A stretch of DNA of 64,000 nucleotides from Dromiciops gliroides (GCF_019393635.1 NC_057866.1:12348223-12412222); one strand, 5' to 3'; shown: positions 36,900 through 50,515, numbered from the stretch's first letter. Numbers and translations: made by a program. Notes: generated by a model from the sequence alone, not told the origin.

Positions 36900-37050
36900 G
36901 GGGCAGCTAGGTGTCGTAGTGGATAAAGCACCGGCCTTGGATTCAGGAGTACCTGAGTTCAAATCTGGCCTCAGACACTTGACTTACTAGCTGTGTGACC
37001 CTGGGCAGGTCACTTAACCCCCATTGCCCAGCAAAAAACAAAACAGAACA
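36900..37050 (+). repeat. CORE-SINE in L1
   Basis: Flanked by AAAATTGCTG-containing repeats. Confidence 0.92.
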
Positions 37051-37142
37051 AAACACAAAATTGCTGTTACTATATACAGCGCTCTCTTGGTTCCGCTCAT
37101 TTCGCTCTTCATTATTTCATGCAAGCCTTTCCATGGTTTTCT

Positions 37143-37309
37143 TCTTTCTTTTTCTTTTTCTTTTTTTTTTTTTAGTGAGGCAATTGGGGTTAAGTGACTT
37201 GCCCAGGGTCACACAGCTAGTAAGTGTTAAGGGTCTGAGGCTGGATTTGAACTCAGGTACTCCTGACTGCAGGGCCGGTGTTCTATCCACTGCGCCATCT
37301 AGCTGCCCC
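37143..37309 (-). repeat. CORE-SINE in L1
   Basis: Flanked by CCATGGTTTTCT repeats. Confidence 0.93.
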
Positions 37310-38107
37310 CCATGGTTTTCTAAATTCAACAAACTCATACTTTCTTGTTACAGAGCAGTATTCCATCACAATCATATACCACAACTTATGGAGCCATTCC
37401 CCAATTCATGGACGTCCCCACAATTTCCAGTTCTTGCCACCACAGAGAGAGCTAATAAATATTCTAGAACATATAGGTTCTTTTCTTTTTTCCCTAATCA
37501 TCTTGGGAAACAGACCTAATAGTGGTGTTGCAGGATCAAAGGGTAAAGGCAGTTTAACAATTCTTTGGGCATAATTTGGTTGCTCTACAAAACGACTGGA
37601 TTAGTTCACAGTTCCACCAGGAGTGAACTAATATCCCTATTTTCCACATCCCCTCCATCATTTGTCTCTTTCCCCTCTATCATTTTAGCTAATCTGATAG
37701 GTGTAAAGTGTTATCTCAAAGTTGTTTTAATTTGCACTTCTCTAATCAATAATAATTTAGAGCATTTGTACGTGACTATAAATTGTTTTGATTTTTGTAT
37801 CGGAAAACTGCCTGTTCATATCCTTTGACTATCAATTGGAAAATGACTGGCATTCTTCTAAATCTGACAAAGTTCTTTATATATTTGAGACATGAGACCT
37901 TTATCTGAGAAGCTGTCTATAAAATTTCCTCCCCAATTTTCTTCTTTCTTTCTGATCTTGGCTATATTGGCTTTGTTTGTACAACAAAATTTTAAATTTA
38001 ATGTAATTGAAATGATCCATTTTACACTTCACAATGTGCTCTCTCTCTTGCTTATTCACAAGTTCTCTATCCAAAAGTCCGATAGGTAATGTGCTCCATG
38101 TTCTTCT

Positions 38108-38254
38108 TCTTCTTTTTTTTTGCAGGGCAATTGGGGTTAAGTGACTTGCCCAGGGTCACACAGCTAGTAAGTGTTAAATGTCTGAGGTTGGATTTGAACT
38201 CAGGTACTCCTGAATCCAGGGCCAGTGCTCTATCCACTACATCACCTAGCTGCC
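38108..38254 (-). repeat. CORE-SINE in L1
   Basis: Flanked by CTCCATGTTCTTCT repeats. Confidence 0.93.
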
Positions 38255-38879
38255 CACTCCATGTTCTTCTAATTTTCTTGTAATAGCTTCCTTTATACCT
38301 AGGTTATGTATCTGTTTTGACCTTATCTTAGTAAATGGTGTAAGATCTTGGTCCATATCCAATTTCTGTCAAACTGTTTTCCAGTTTTCCCAACAATTTT
38401 TAACGAGTAGTAAATTCTTAGCCCCCAAACTTAAGTCTTTACACTTGTCAAATAGGAGGTTACTATAGTCATTTACTGCTGTATATTGTATGACTACGCT
38501 GGGCCATTGATCTACCTTTCTATTTCTTAGCCTGTATAAGATAGTTTTGACAATTAACTTAACATCTGGTTTTGCTACATCTCCTTCCTTTACATTTTTA
38601 TTAGTTCCTTTCATATTCTTGGCCTTTTGTTCTTCCAAATGAGTTTGGTTATTTTTTTGGCAATTTAATTTAATTGAATGGCATTCAATAGATTAATTTA
38701 GGTAAGATTGTCATTTTTATTACACTGGTCCTGCCTCTCCATGAATGATGAATATTTCTCCAATTATTTAAATCTGATTTTATTTGTATAAAAAGTTTTT
38801 TATAATTTTGTTCATATGGTTCCTAGGTTTTAAGGGGGAGTGAGTGTACCCCTAGGTATTTTATACTGTCTACAATTTT

Positions 38880-39025
38880 TTTTTTTTTTTGCGGGGCAAT
38901 GAGGGTTAAGTGACTTGCCCAGGGTCACACAGCTAGTAAGTGTCAAGTGTCTGAGGCTGGATTTGAACGAGGTACTCCTGAATCCAAGGCCGGTGCTTTT
39001 ATCCACTGTGCCACCTAGCTGCCCC
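38880..39025 (-). repeat. CORE-SINE next to LRRN4CL acceptor
   Basis: Flanked by CTACAATT repeats; its right edge is 50 bases before the LRRN4CL acceptor. Confidence 0.92.
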
Positions 39026-39081
39026 TGCTCTACAATTCTTTTTAATGGGGTATTTCTTACTCTCTCTTCTTGCAGGGTTAA

Positions 39082-39852
<771 letters not shown>

Positions 39853-41077
39853 ATGCGATCCCCACTAGCTTAAGAACCATGGACAGAAAAAAACAGGGTG
39901 GGTGACCTGACTTGCACTGGGCCTAGTGAAGGAGGGAGCTCCCTCCTGAGGGAAGGGTACCAAACCCCACGCCCCAGGGCGGAGTTCCTCACGTTGTGCC
40001 CCCCCCCCCAAGGGCTAAGAGCCTGGGATTGCTGGATGTGACTGGCCTCCTTCTTTAGATTAATCCTGAAGAGAGAAGACTTTGCTTCTTTTCTTCTTCT
40101 TTTCTTCAAAGACTACCGTCTTTGCTTTTTGCTGACAAATAAATCCATGTGATGGAGCCCAGACTTTTGTGTGAGCATGGATAGGGTGGATGGGGACCTG
40201 GCGAGAGGGAGGAAACCCCTTCTTGGAGCTGTGCCAGGGTGGGGGCATCCAGAGAGTGGACTGGCTGAGGCCGCTGGTGCTAAGACACTTCTCCCCATTT
40301 AAGAGATGGACAAACAGGTCTGAGGAGGGGAAGGGACTTGCCCCCAGCCATCTACCTATGCCCCTCCCCAGGAGACTTGCAAAGTGTCTGAACATGGAAA
40401 TGAGCTCCATCCCCCTGAATCCAAATGCCCTGTTCTTTCCATTTTGGGAGGTGGGCTGTCTCCAAACAGGAAAAAGTTAATTTTCTGCTCCCAATATTTT
40501 CAAGACAGGAGCCGGTTCAGCTACTGGATCTAGACTTCTGCTCCATAGCCCTCTCTCGTTTTGTAGCCTGTGGTTCCATGCCCCTCTCCCCTTTCTGTTC
40601 CCTTCTCCAATCTTTATGGTCCAGGCTGTGTTGTCCTGCACTGGATTTAAAACCTAGCCTGGCTGCCTACTGGTTCTACTCAACCCTATCTGGAGAATGA
40701 GGAGATTGGAGGGGAGGGCCTCTAATTTCCCTTCCCAGCCCTGACATTCTATGACATTCTATGACCTGAAATTCTAGTTGTCATTCCTCAGGAAATGTGT
40801 ACATGGGTGGAGCCCTCTTAGCCTCTGACTCAAGTCCCTGGAGGCTTCAGAGAGCAGATGTTGGGGAGGCAAGGCCACTGGGGCTGTGGACAGAGCTCAG
40901 GAGCCACCAGCACAGGCCCAGACACGTGCTTACCAGCTCCCTCTGGCTCTGTGGCCCCGCTGTAGATGAAAGGCAGAAGGCAAGTCAACAAACACTAAGT
41001 GCAACTGAGTACTAGGTTGCAGGCACTGCTAAGCGCTAGCAATACAAAAACCCCTCCAGACAAACAAAACCCCTTCC

Positions 41078-41236
41078 CGGCAGCTAGGTGGCGCAGTGGA
41101 TAAAGCACTAACCCTGTATTCAGAAGGATCTGAGTTCAAATATGGCCTCACACACTTGACACTTACTAGGTGTGTGACCCTGGGCAAGTCACTTAACCCT
41201 CATTGCCCTGCAAAAAAAAAAAGAAAAAAGAAAAAG
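41078..41236 (+). repeat. CORE-SINE
   Basis: Full copy inserted in the ancient repeat. Confidence 0.9.
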
Positions 41237-41730
41237 ATAAACAGTCCCTGTCCTCAAGGAGCTCATAGTCTAACAGGAAAGATAACATGCAAGCAACCCT
41301 GTTCAAACAAGATACAGACAGCATAGATTGCACACAATCAACAAGCCAAGGCACTGAGATTAAAGATAACTGAGAAAGGCTTTTTGTAATAGTGAAGAAA
41401 GGGAGATGAGCACAGAGATAGGCCCAGTCAGTGAAGAAGACCAGAGTCTGGAGTATCCTGTGCCAACAATAATGGCAGAAGCCAATGAAGCTACTGGCTA
41501 AAAGAACCCCGGGAAGATGGAGGAGGGGCCAAAAAGGCACAAGAAGACTGGAAACAAGCAAGAGCCAAGTTATAGAGAGCTTGAAAAGGAAAATGGAAGC
41601 GTCTAGATTTCCTTCTGGAGGTAACAGAGAGCCAGTTTAGTGAATGGGGAGGTGTGTCTGTGTGACATGGTCACACATGGTCCTTTTAGATGATTAAGCC
41701 AAATCTTTTTTGTTTGTTTGTTTAGGTGTT

Positions 41731-41890
41731 TTTTTTTTTTTGAGGGGGTGAGATTTTTTTTTGAGGGGTTAAGTGACTTGCCCAAAATGGAAAGAAGTTA
41801 GTAAGTGTCCAGTGTCTGAGGCCGGATTTTAACTCGGGTCCTCCTGACTCCAGGGCCAGTGCTCTATCCACTGCGCCATCTAGCTGCCCC
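41731..41890 (-). repeat. CORE-SINE, diverged
   Basis: The tail and part of the CORE are altered; the head CACTGCGCCATCTAGCTGCC is clear. Confidence 0.85.
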
Positions 41891-41952
41891 ATCATTTCCA
41901 TATTAAATAAACTCCAGTGACTCTCTATCATCTCCTGGGACTTTTCTTTTTT

Positions 41953-42096
41953 CTTGTTTTGCGGGGCAATGAGGATTAAGTGACTTGCCCAGGGTCACAC
42001 AGCTAGTAAGTGTAAAGTATCTGAGATCAGATTTGAACTCAGGTCCTCCTGACTCCAGGGCCAGTGCTCTATCCACTGCGCCACCTAGCGGCCCCT
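41953..42096 (-). repeat. CORE-SINE
   Basis: Reverse copy ending CCACCTAGCGGCCCC. Confidence 0.9.
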
Positions 42097-43564
42097 TTGC
42101 CTGTCCTTTTAGACTTGCCTCAATTTGACAGCTGAGTGGAGGACAGACTGAAGTGGGCAGACCCACCGGCAACCATTGTCACAATCCAGGCTTGAGATAA
42201 AGAGGGGTTTTGCTGGGGTGGGGGCAGGGTCAGAGGAAAGAAGGGGGTAGGTGGTAGAAAAGGTTTTATGGCAGTGGAAGCCGTCAATCCTGGCAATGGA
42301 TTGGATATGGGAAGGGGGAAAGTGAGGTGTTGAGGATGCCACCTAGGCTGGGAACCTGGGAAGACAGGGAGAATGATGATACCCTGGACAGTAATGAAGA
42401 AATGAGGAAGGGGAAAAGGTTTGGGAAGAAATATAACGAGTTCAGTTTTGAACATGATGAGTTCAAGATGGCTACAAGACATTCCAGTCTGAGCTATCCA
42501 ATGGGCAGTGGGAGACGTGAGACTAGAGTTTGGAGGAGAGGTTAGTGCCAGACAGATCTGAGAAACATCTGCACAGAGATGATCCCTGACTCCAGAGAGC
42601 TGATGAGATCACCAAGTGAAACAGGACAGAGGAAGGGCTGGGGTTAGTAAGTGTGCTAGAAAGAATGAAAAGGGCAGGTCCAATAGACAGGAGGAAAACC
42701 AGAAGAAAGCAGTGTCAGAGACAAGAATGTCAAGGAAAAGAGGGTGATGGACCATTTTCAAGGGTTGCTGAGGACTGAGAGAAGGCAATTCGTTGGCAAT
42801 GAAGAGATCACTGGTCACTCTAGAGAGGGGTTTCAGTTGAATGATGAGCTCAGAAACCAGACCGAAGAAAGTTAGGAACAAAGAAAAAAGGAAGAAGGGG
42901 CACTGGTCATAGATTCAAGAAGTGTAGCCAGAAAAGAGAGAAGAGATATGGAAGACTAGTTAACAGGGAAGCATAGACCTTTAGTAGAGGAAGGGGGAGA
43001 TCTGGCTATGTTTATAAGCAGTAGGGAAGCAGTGAGGAGACAAGGAGAAAATGAAGGGAGAAGGGGGCTAACAGAAGGGGCAGCCATGTGGAGATGATAG
43101 AATGGCACCACTTGTGCCCATAAAGGGGTTTGCCCTGGAAAGCAGAAGGGCCATTTCTCATGTAATAGGTGAAGGAAGAGAGGGTGGCAGAAGGCCTCTG
43201 GGAGCTCTTAACAAATGGCCTCTATTGCATCCAACTAGAAGGCAAGGTTGTTAGCTGAAAGGGTGGGAAGAAGGGGAGCCATGGCAGGTTTGGAATAGCA
43301 CTGTGATGAGTGGGATAGGGAGTCAATTAGGGAGGTGGACAAGGATTGAACTGCTAGGGCCAGGGCCCAGCTGAGATTAGTGGATCCAGTCAGAACGGTT
43401 TGGGGGTTTGCTCCCACCCTGTTCCTCAGCAGGTCAGTAGGATCCCAGGCAGGGCAACAATTGGACAGGACAAAGGGACAAAGGACTAAAAAGTACTGAT
43501 TCCAGAGGGGGAAGGGGTGAGGGCCCAGGAAAGAACTCACTAAGGGGGACAGGAAAGCTCTCCC

Positions 43565-43840
43565 TCTGCTCCAACCACAGACCTAACTGGCTTCCTTTAA
43601 GTCCCAACTAAATTCCCACCTGCTACAGGAAGCTTTTCCCAACCTCTTTTAATTTAATTCGTCTCCTCTGTTATTTCTCTTATATCCTGTATAAAGCTCG
43701 CTGTGTATATTTTTGTTTGCATGTTGTCTCTGCCATTAGATTGTAAGCTGGAGGGCAGGTACTTGTCTTTTGCCTCTTTTTGTATCCCAGCACTTGGCAC
43801 AGTGCCTTGCACATAGTAGGTACTTAATGTTCACTGATTG
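43565..43840 (+). repeat. L2 3' end
   Basis: TCCCAACTAAATTCCCACCT to GCACATAGTAGGTACTTAAT is a typical L2 end. Confidence 0.7.
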
Positions 43841-44149
43841 GGGGTGAGGCTGAAGAACCACAAGGTTTGGGCCAGCAGCGCTGAAGGAGAGGAGGAATGG
43901 CAACAGACTGATCAGGAGGGAGTTTGAGAGCTCATGAACACCGAGGGAGAGGGGGAGGGGGAGTGTTTGTGGGGGATGGCAAGACCGAGTAAAGATGGAG
44001 GTCTGCGTGCCAGACCCGGCTGCGTGACACCTGGCCTGTCCCTCCCCTCTCTGAACCTCAGTTTCTTCCTCGGCCACTCGCGGGAGTCGGCCATCGAAAG
44101 GTCTCTCCTGGCTTTTCTATCTATAAGAGCTTCACTCCCGGGGCCGAAG

Positions 44150-45060
44150 ATCTGAGATGCGGGAGGGGTTGCCTAGGAAACCAGGAGGAACTCCGCCCCT
44201 TCCTAGCAACGCGACCACATGCCCTTGAAAAGCGAAGCTCTCTCTGCCTTGTCCCTCAGCAGCTTCCGTAGAACGCCCCGCCTCAGAGCAACCACGTGAT
44301 ACAAACACCGGCACTTCCGATTCTTCGGTTTCCTCCACCCCTCGGCCACTCTCGGCCCCTCCCGGTGCCCCGCACCAGCGCCCAGCGTATCCGGAACTGC
44401 CGAGTCTGGGTGAGGGCGAGCGACCCACGGACCGGGGAGGGTGTGGGAGGGGGCTCGGGGAGGCGCACGCAACCCGGAACGGGCTCATGCCCTGGGGCTG
44501 GGGAGGGCAGGGAGACGCCGGCAACGAGGATAAGGCCCCCGATAAGGCCCGTGGCCGCGGGTTCGGAAGAAGAGTGAATAGAGAGGAGGTGCACACCTCG
44601 GTCCCGACCTCGCCCTCTCCACGGGCCCGGAGGCGCGCTCAGCTCAGTCTGGCGTGGGATGGGGGGGGAGGGGAGGTGGTGCATAACCTGGCCCCGCCTC
44701 CTACTTTTCCGGATGCGCGCAGGCGCGAACGGGCACGTGGTCCCAAGCGAGGAAGAGTAAGGAGGCGGAGGCCAGGCGGGCGCGCGGGCGGCTCGTTCTT
44801 TGCTCCGCCTCCTTCCGGGAAAGGAGGGGAGGTGCGCGTGGCCGCCGCCCTGACCCCGCCCCCACCCCTTCCTTCCCCTCCCCCCAGGTCCCGGTGGAGG
44901 CGGAGGCGGCGCCATGGCGGAGCGGACGGCTCTGGAGAGTCTCATCGAGATGGGCTTCCCGCGGGGGCGCGCGTAAGGGAACCCGCCCCCGCGAGGGCGC
45001 GCGGCACCCGTGTCCCCAGCCCCTCCCCCGGCTTTTGGGACCCTTCCCCGTGGGAGACCC
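44150..45060 (+). promoter_or_regulatory. UBXN1: UBXN1 CpG-island promoter
   Basis: CpG-dense DNA without repeats runs up to and through UBXN1 exon 1 (ATG 44914), with several GC boxes and a GGGCACGTGGTC E-box near 44730. A TCCTAGCAACG half X-box lies near 44201. Confidence 0.65.
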
Positions 45061-46817
45061 CGAGCGTCCACCTACACGCCCTTACCCCGCCCCACCCTTC
45101 TGGGGTCCCCCTTACAGAGCCCGCCTTTCCGGTCCCCAGGCCATCTGCAGCTGAGGGTGGCCCTGCCCTCTGAGCCCTGGTAGAGGTGACAGCGACCGTC
45201 ACCTCGGGGGGCCTCCTCTGCACCCACTGCCAGGGGCGGCCCCCCAGGGCTCCGGGATCCTTGATGGACCTAAAGTCCATTCCCCTGCCCCAGCCCCAGA
45301 AGAGCCCCCTCCCCATCCCTCCTCACCCCGGTTTTTGTCCCCAGGGAGAAGGCTCTGGCTCTCACAGGGAACCAGGGCATCGAGTCTGCGATGGACTGGT
45401 GAGAGGAGAGGGAGGCCAGGGGTGGGTGAGCTGGCATCAAGGGGAGGCCAAGGCCTGGGGGTGTGGGGAGGTGTCTAAGGAAAGGCTGATGGTGGGCAGA
45501 GAAACCAAGCTCAGGACTCTGGCCTCCAACCAGGCCCCGGCTCACTGGGTCGCCCCACTCATCTAGGTTGATGGAACATGAAGGTGACCCGGATGTGGAT
45601 GAGCCCCCAGCTTCCCCCCTGGGACACTCCTTGGGGCATGAACCCCCCTCCTATCGGGGAGGCAGCCCTGAAGGTCAGAACCAAAGGACTAGGTGGAGGC
45701 GTGGCACCTAATTAGGGAAGGGATGGGGCCTGGGGAACATCTGGCAAGGCCACCACGGTTAGAGACATGATTTGGGTCACCTTCACAGGGCCTGGGTCAG
45801 CGAGGGTGGAAGAGAAGCCACCTCTGAGTGAAGAGGAGAAGCGAGAACAGACCAAGAGGTTAGTACCTCAGGGGCCTTTCCCTCTTCCTGATAGAGCGCC
45901 CGCTCTTCTCCCTAAGGCAGGGCCTAGCGGAAGTTTGCCCCATTTTGTTTGGTGGCTCAAGCCTCTCTGCTAGTCCATTTTCTGTTGTTGGTGTGTGTGG
46001 CCCACGCCTGGTGAGCAGAGGCATGTCTCACTTAGCACATCTTCTGTGTTGTGCACACAGTAGGCATTAATAACTGTTTGAGGTGGGGAAACATCTCCTT
46101 TTCTTGTTTCTCCAAATCACCATCAGATCAAAGTCTCCCCATTCCAATGGCAGTTGCCACCATTCTTTCCCTCTTGTCTATCTCTAATCCAGGATGCTGG
46201 AGCTGGTGGCCCAGAAGCAGAAGGAACGAGGAGAAAGGGAGCAACGAGAAGCAGTAGAGCGGGAGAGGCGACGGAGACGGCAGGGCCAGGAACTCTCGGC
46301 CGCACGGCAACGGCTACAGGAAGACGAGATGCGCCGGGCAGCTGAGGAGCGGAGAAGGGAGAAGGCTGAAGAGACAGCGGCCAGGTCAGGGGTCTGAGGG
46401 ACGGTGGAGGGCGGGAAGAACGGCTGGCAGGAGGTCTCCAGCACTCACCATTGTGATTCTCCACCTTCTGCATCTTCTGCTCCATTCCAGACAGCGAGTC
46501 CGGGAGAAGATTGAGAGGGATAAAGTAGAGAGAGCCAAGAAGGTGGGTTACTTGGGAGAAACTTCAGCTGAGGGAGCCTACTTAGGGTAGGGTCAGTTAT
46601 GTGAAATCCTCTTAACTCCACCTTGTAGAGGACTTAAAAAGGTGGGTGTGGGAGGGAGCTGTGGATTAAGGGTGGATCCTTAGCTGTTTTCCCTCCTTCC
46701 TAGTTTGGTGGCACCGGATCACAGATGTCCTCCCCTACAACGGAGCCAGCCCCTGTTCCTTCTTCTCCCAGCCAGGAGCCTCCCACCAAGCGAGAGTATG
46801 ATCAATGTCGAATCCAG

Positions 46818-46914
<97 letters not shown>

Positions 46915-48204
46915 TCTGGAGTGGCTCAGGGCCTTTCTCCAAGCCAAGAGCCATCTGGAGGTGCTGCTTCCACTGCCCCACAGCTTCTTCCCACTCTCCC
47001 ACATTCTGGGATCTGTTCTTTTCCTTCCCCAATGAAATCCTCCCCTTCTCAGTGAGACCTTTAACAACATATTGGTGAAGTAGGCATCTGACCCTCATCT
47101 TGAACACTGAACACCCACAATCTCACCTCTGCTTACTGTCTTACAGTATTTTAGCACCTCAGCTCCCTAGCTTTGGTCTGTTACACCTCTCAGGATTCAT
47201 TTCTCTTGCTATTGTAACCTCCCTGAGAGCAGGGAATGGGCCTTTTTAACTTACAACATCTAGCACGGCCAAAGAAAGGTGCTTAACCATTTTTTTTAAA
47301 CTTTTTTTTTTTAAGTGAAGCAATTGGGGTTAAGTGACTTGCCCAGGGTCACACAGCCAGTAAGTGTTAAGTGTCCGAGGCCGGATTTGAACTCAGGTAC
47401 TCCTGACTCCAGGGCCGGTGCTCTATCCACTGCGCCACCTAGCTGCCCCAGCTTAACCATTTTTGATAGTGGTTGTGATGAACCCTGGGTAATAAATAGC
47501 CTCATGTTCTTTTCTTGTGACTATTTTTATTGAAGCCACTAGGGGCAGCCAGGTTGTGAAATGGATAGAGCACTGGGCCTGGAATCGAATTCAGCCTCAA
47601 GCATTCACTGGCTTTGTGACCCTGGGCAAGTCACTTAACCTGTTTGCCTCACTTTCCTCATGTGTAAAATGGGACTTATCATAGTACCCCCTTCCTAGAC
47701 TTCTGAGGACCAAGTGAGATCATTGTAAAGCACTATATAGATGTTAGCTGTTTTCTTAGGTCAGCCTATATACCGTACCTTACCTAATACTTCATTTTCT
47801 CTGTCCCTTTCAGGTTCGACTGCCTGATGGGACATCCCTGACACAGACATTCAAGGCCAGAGAGCAGCTGGCTGCAGTGAGACTCTATGTGGAGCTCCAT
47901 CGAGGGGAGGAACTAGGGAGTGGCCAGGACCCTGTACAGCTGCTCAGTGGCTTCCCCCGGCGGGCCTTTTCTGAAGCTGATATGGAGAGACCACTGCAGG
48001 AGCTGGGTATGGGACTGATGAGGTGGTGGCATAGAGGAGGACACAGCTGGAAGTGGATCGAGCTGTCAGTGCTGAATGTTAGGAACTGTGGAGTCTTGAG
48101 AGCTATGAGGGAAGATCCCGTTTGCCTGAATCTCCTCTCTTCTCCCCCCTACAGGACTTGTGCCTTCCGCTGTCCTCATTGTAGCCAAGAAGTGTGCCAG
48201 TTGA
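44914..48204 (+). CDS. UBXN1: UBXN1 (SAKS1), UBA-UBX protein, 9 coding exons
   Basis: Coding exons: 44914-44972, 45345-45398, 45567-45673, 45789-45858, 46193-46384, 46491-46542, 46704-46817, 47814-48006 and 48155-48204, giving 296 residues (human 297). The N-terminal UBA domain (about 1-42, [12 protein letters not shown]) binds ubiquitin. A long charged coiled coil (exons 4-6) follows, rich in Glu and Arg. The C-terminal UBX domain (about 210-290) fits the pocket of p97/VCP. The protein restrains p97-linked degradation and innate antiviral signalling. The exon 7 donor is the first unit of a GT microsatellite. Poly(A) signal AATAAA at 48277-48282, about 70 bases past the stop. Confidence 0.97.
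46818..46913 (+). repeat. (GT)n(GA)n(CAGA)n microsatellite at UBXN1 donor
   Basis: GT starts at the first intron base, runs to 46841, then GA, then about 14 CAGA units to 46913. Confidence 0.97.
47296..47449 (-). repeat. CORE-SINE
   Basis: Flanked by GCTTAACCATTTTT repeats, in UBXN1 intron 7. Confidence 0.92.
47545..47755 (+). repeat. MIR/MAR1-type SINE
   Basis: CORE plus CTCACTTTCCTCATGTGTAAAATGGG and a 3' part, in UBXN1 intron 7. Confidence 0.75.
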
Positions 48205-48282
48205 AAGGGTCTCAGCCTCCTCGCCTTTCCCCTCAAAACTCCCCCCCACCCCACAGAGCACTGACACCCACTTCCTAATAAA

Positions 48283-49036
48283 CAAATCCTGAGTCATGTA
48301 TGTCAGGCTTCTTCCTGAGGGGCTTGGGAGGGTGGAGGAGACCCAAGGTCTCTCAGATGGGTTTTCATCAATGTGTCTTGTGCCCGCCCAGCACCACTTT
48401 ACTTGGCTGTTGAAAAGGGTTAGATGCCAGCCAGTTCTTCAGTCTGGGCCTGGTTCCTGGGGTCTGTCCTATAGTGCTCCTCATAGAAAATTAAGTCCAG
48501 AGGAACCTTAATGGCTCACCCACACCAGAAGGGGTCCCTCCTCTACCAACAAGTAGTAGGGGGGCAGCCTTTGCTAGAAGGTCCCAAGGAGATCACTCTG
48601 AGGGATCCTTCTCCAATACACGTCTCCATCCAGCTAAATATCCCAGGTGCCTCCTCTTGCCTTCCCATCCCAGTTTGTGCTCAGCATGCAAATATATAAA
48701 GGGACCCCCAATCCTGAGAAGTGTTGGGGCCTCGAAGAGCAATCATCTCCAAGCCAAAAACCCTCCCGGGAGTGGGACTAGAACCTAGTTCCAGCTTTCC
48801 CAGACTTGTGACCTAGTGCCAGGCACATTGTGGCCATGGGACAGAGCAGCTGCAATTGTTCTTGCTGAGACTTGGAGGTTGTGGGGTGTTAAGGTTTATT
48901 CTGGGGGCGGAGGAAAGTACATCCCCCTCATCCCCCATCGTTTACTTGATCAGAGTGAAGCCAGAAACTAACAAGCAGCGGGAGGAGATGGATCCCACCT
49001 TAGGACCCTCGCCGAAAGTCACTTGAGAGCCCAGGG
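48283..49036. other. UBXN1-UQCC3 intergenic DNA
   Basis: Unique DNA between two converging genes; only the two minus-strand AATAAA candidates for UQCC3 were noted. Confidence 0.5.
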
Positions 49037-49140
49037 TTTATTCCACACTGCAGAACGAGATGAGGTGCCCACCGGCCATGGGGGTAGGTCCCAGCCCTCA
49101 GTGGCCCTGGGGAAGTGGGGGGGGACCCCAAGAAGGGGTG

Positions 49141-49663
49141 TCAGGCCTCCCGCCCGCCCGCCTGGCGGTTCCAGTTCTTCCTCCAGGCCACATTCTCGTG
49201 GGTCTCTGCGGCCTCCCGGAGCGTGTCCATCCACAGTTTCTTGGTTTCGGTCGCCTCGTTCCGGTGCTGCGGGTTCCTCTCTGGTGTCTCCTGGGCGGGG
49301 CCAAAGAAGGAGGCAGGTCAGGGGCCGTGGAGAGTGGTGGGCAGGAGGCAGCGCGGACCCCCGGCTGTCCCCACCCCAGTTAGCATCCCTTTATCCAGGC
49401 GCGTCTCTGCTGCCCGGAGAGACCGCAAGCTCGGCACGCCCGCCTGCCCGGGAGGGTCCGGAGCGCAGGGCGTGCGCGCAGCCGCCGGGGGTCCCCCGGC
49501 CCCCGCGCCTCCCTCAATGCTCTCTGGCCGCTGCACAACCCACCTTGAGCAGCTCGCGCGTCCGCTGCTCCCCCGGCGTCACCAGCACGAAGAGGAAGGT
49601 CCCCAAACCCGCGCCCGAGGCCAGCACCGCAGCCGCCTGCAGCGCCTTGCCCAGCGACCCCAT
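49141..49663 (-). CDS. UQCC3: UQCC3, complex III assembly factor, 2 exons
   Basis: Exons on the minus strand are 49544-49663 (40 codons) and 49141-49290 (49 codons plus stop), giving 89 residues (human 93). UQCC3 sits in the mitochondrial inner membrane and helps assemble the cytochrome bc1 complex, stabilising cytochrome b. An N-terminal hydrophobic helix (about 6-29) is followed by VTPGEQR and a charged helix with the conserved ENVAWRKNW (about 71-79). The C-terminal tail is shorter than in human. Minus-strand AATAAA sites at 49037-49042 and 48895-48900 are poly(A) candidates. It is tail to tail with UBXN1. Confidence 0.93.
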
Positions 49664-50110
49664 TTCCTCGGCCTGTCCGGGAGGAACGGGGCCAGCGGAG
49701 CGGAGTGGGGCGGAACCCGCCGCCTAGAGAGGCCGACGAGCGGCCATAGAGACGAGAGACGCAGTCGTCTGTGGGCGGGGACTCCTGCCTAGAGTGGCCA
49801 CGGCGGGACCATCGAGACGAGGTGGCTGGAGACCGGAAGTCGGCCACCTGGGAGGAAGTTTTAAAGAGGGCGGATTGGCTGGGGGGGGGGGGGCGGGGCA
49901 GAACGAGACACCGGGAGAGGCTTGAGAGCTCCTCCCCCGGCTCCTCCTCCTGCTTCCTCGAGTCCTGCGGGGATAGAGCGGGAAGAGCGCTCGTTGCCAT
50001 GGCAGCCTGGTACGGAGATTGCCGAGTCTCCCAAACGTGTCTACGGGATGCTCGCTCGCCTGGGGTCTTCGGAGCGCTGGCTTTGCCCTTCGCCCGGAGC
50101 CGACCGTGCC
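49420..50110 (-). promoter_or_regulatory. UQCC3: UQCC3 CpG-island promoter
   Basis: CpG-rich DNA spans UQCC3 exon 1 (ATG 49663) and its upstream side. An RFX X-box-like GTTGCCATGGCAGC sits at 49993-50006. The open plus-strand frame starting inside this box (49999-50202) matches nothing and is left unannotated. Confidence 0.55.
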
Positions 50111-50515
50111 CGCGCGGTTACCTTCCCTTGAAAAAAATCGTGAAGACTTGGACTGCCGGATGTGTTTGGAGAGTCCAGCCCATCATCTGGATGTCCACAT
50201 GAACAATCATGACAATGTCAAATGAGATTATATTCGTAAAGCGCTTAGGCGCCACATAAATGCTATCATTGCTATTGTTATGTGTGCTTTATTTAATCTG
50301 CACCTGGTGTCCACCGCTCACTCCCGAGAGATGCCTCATTATCACGTTCGGGTTACATCCCCTGCAGAGTGTCCGTCATTGTGCTTTTTGCATCATTGTG
50401 GTGATCGTGAAGAGTGTTCCTCTCCCCATCGGCGCATACAAGTGCTCTTGGCTCTCCACTGAATCACTTCTATCCTCCCCCAGCCTGTTTCCTCCTCTTA
50501 AAAATGTGAATAATG

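Larger units (their letters stand above)
36430..39075 (-). repeat. L1 LINE, antisense 3' part, cut by four SINEs
   Basis: Plus-strand text such as TTTATCTGAGAAGCTGTC, CTATATTGGCTTTGTTTGTAC and ACCTTATCTTAGTAAATGG is the reverse complement of marsupial L1 ORF2 end and 3' UTR. Broken; no intact frame. SINEs at 36900, 37143, 38108 and 38880 interrupt it. Confidence 0.75.
40985..43560 (+). repeat. Ancient interspersed repeat, second copy, with nested SINEs
   Basis: Same family as 20641-22070 (CTCAAGGAGCTCATAGTC, CACAATCCAGGCTTGAG, GTTCAGTTTTGAACATGATG). Interrupted by three SINEs and more diverged. Fills most of the LRRN4CL-UBXN1 gap. Confidence 0.5.

Noticed and set aside
49999-50202. Plus-strand 67-codon frame starting in the X-box near UQCC3
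   Set aside because: Matches no known protein and the ATG is part of the CCATGG core of the motif.
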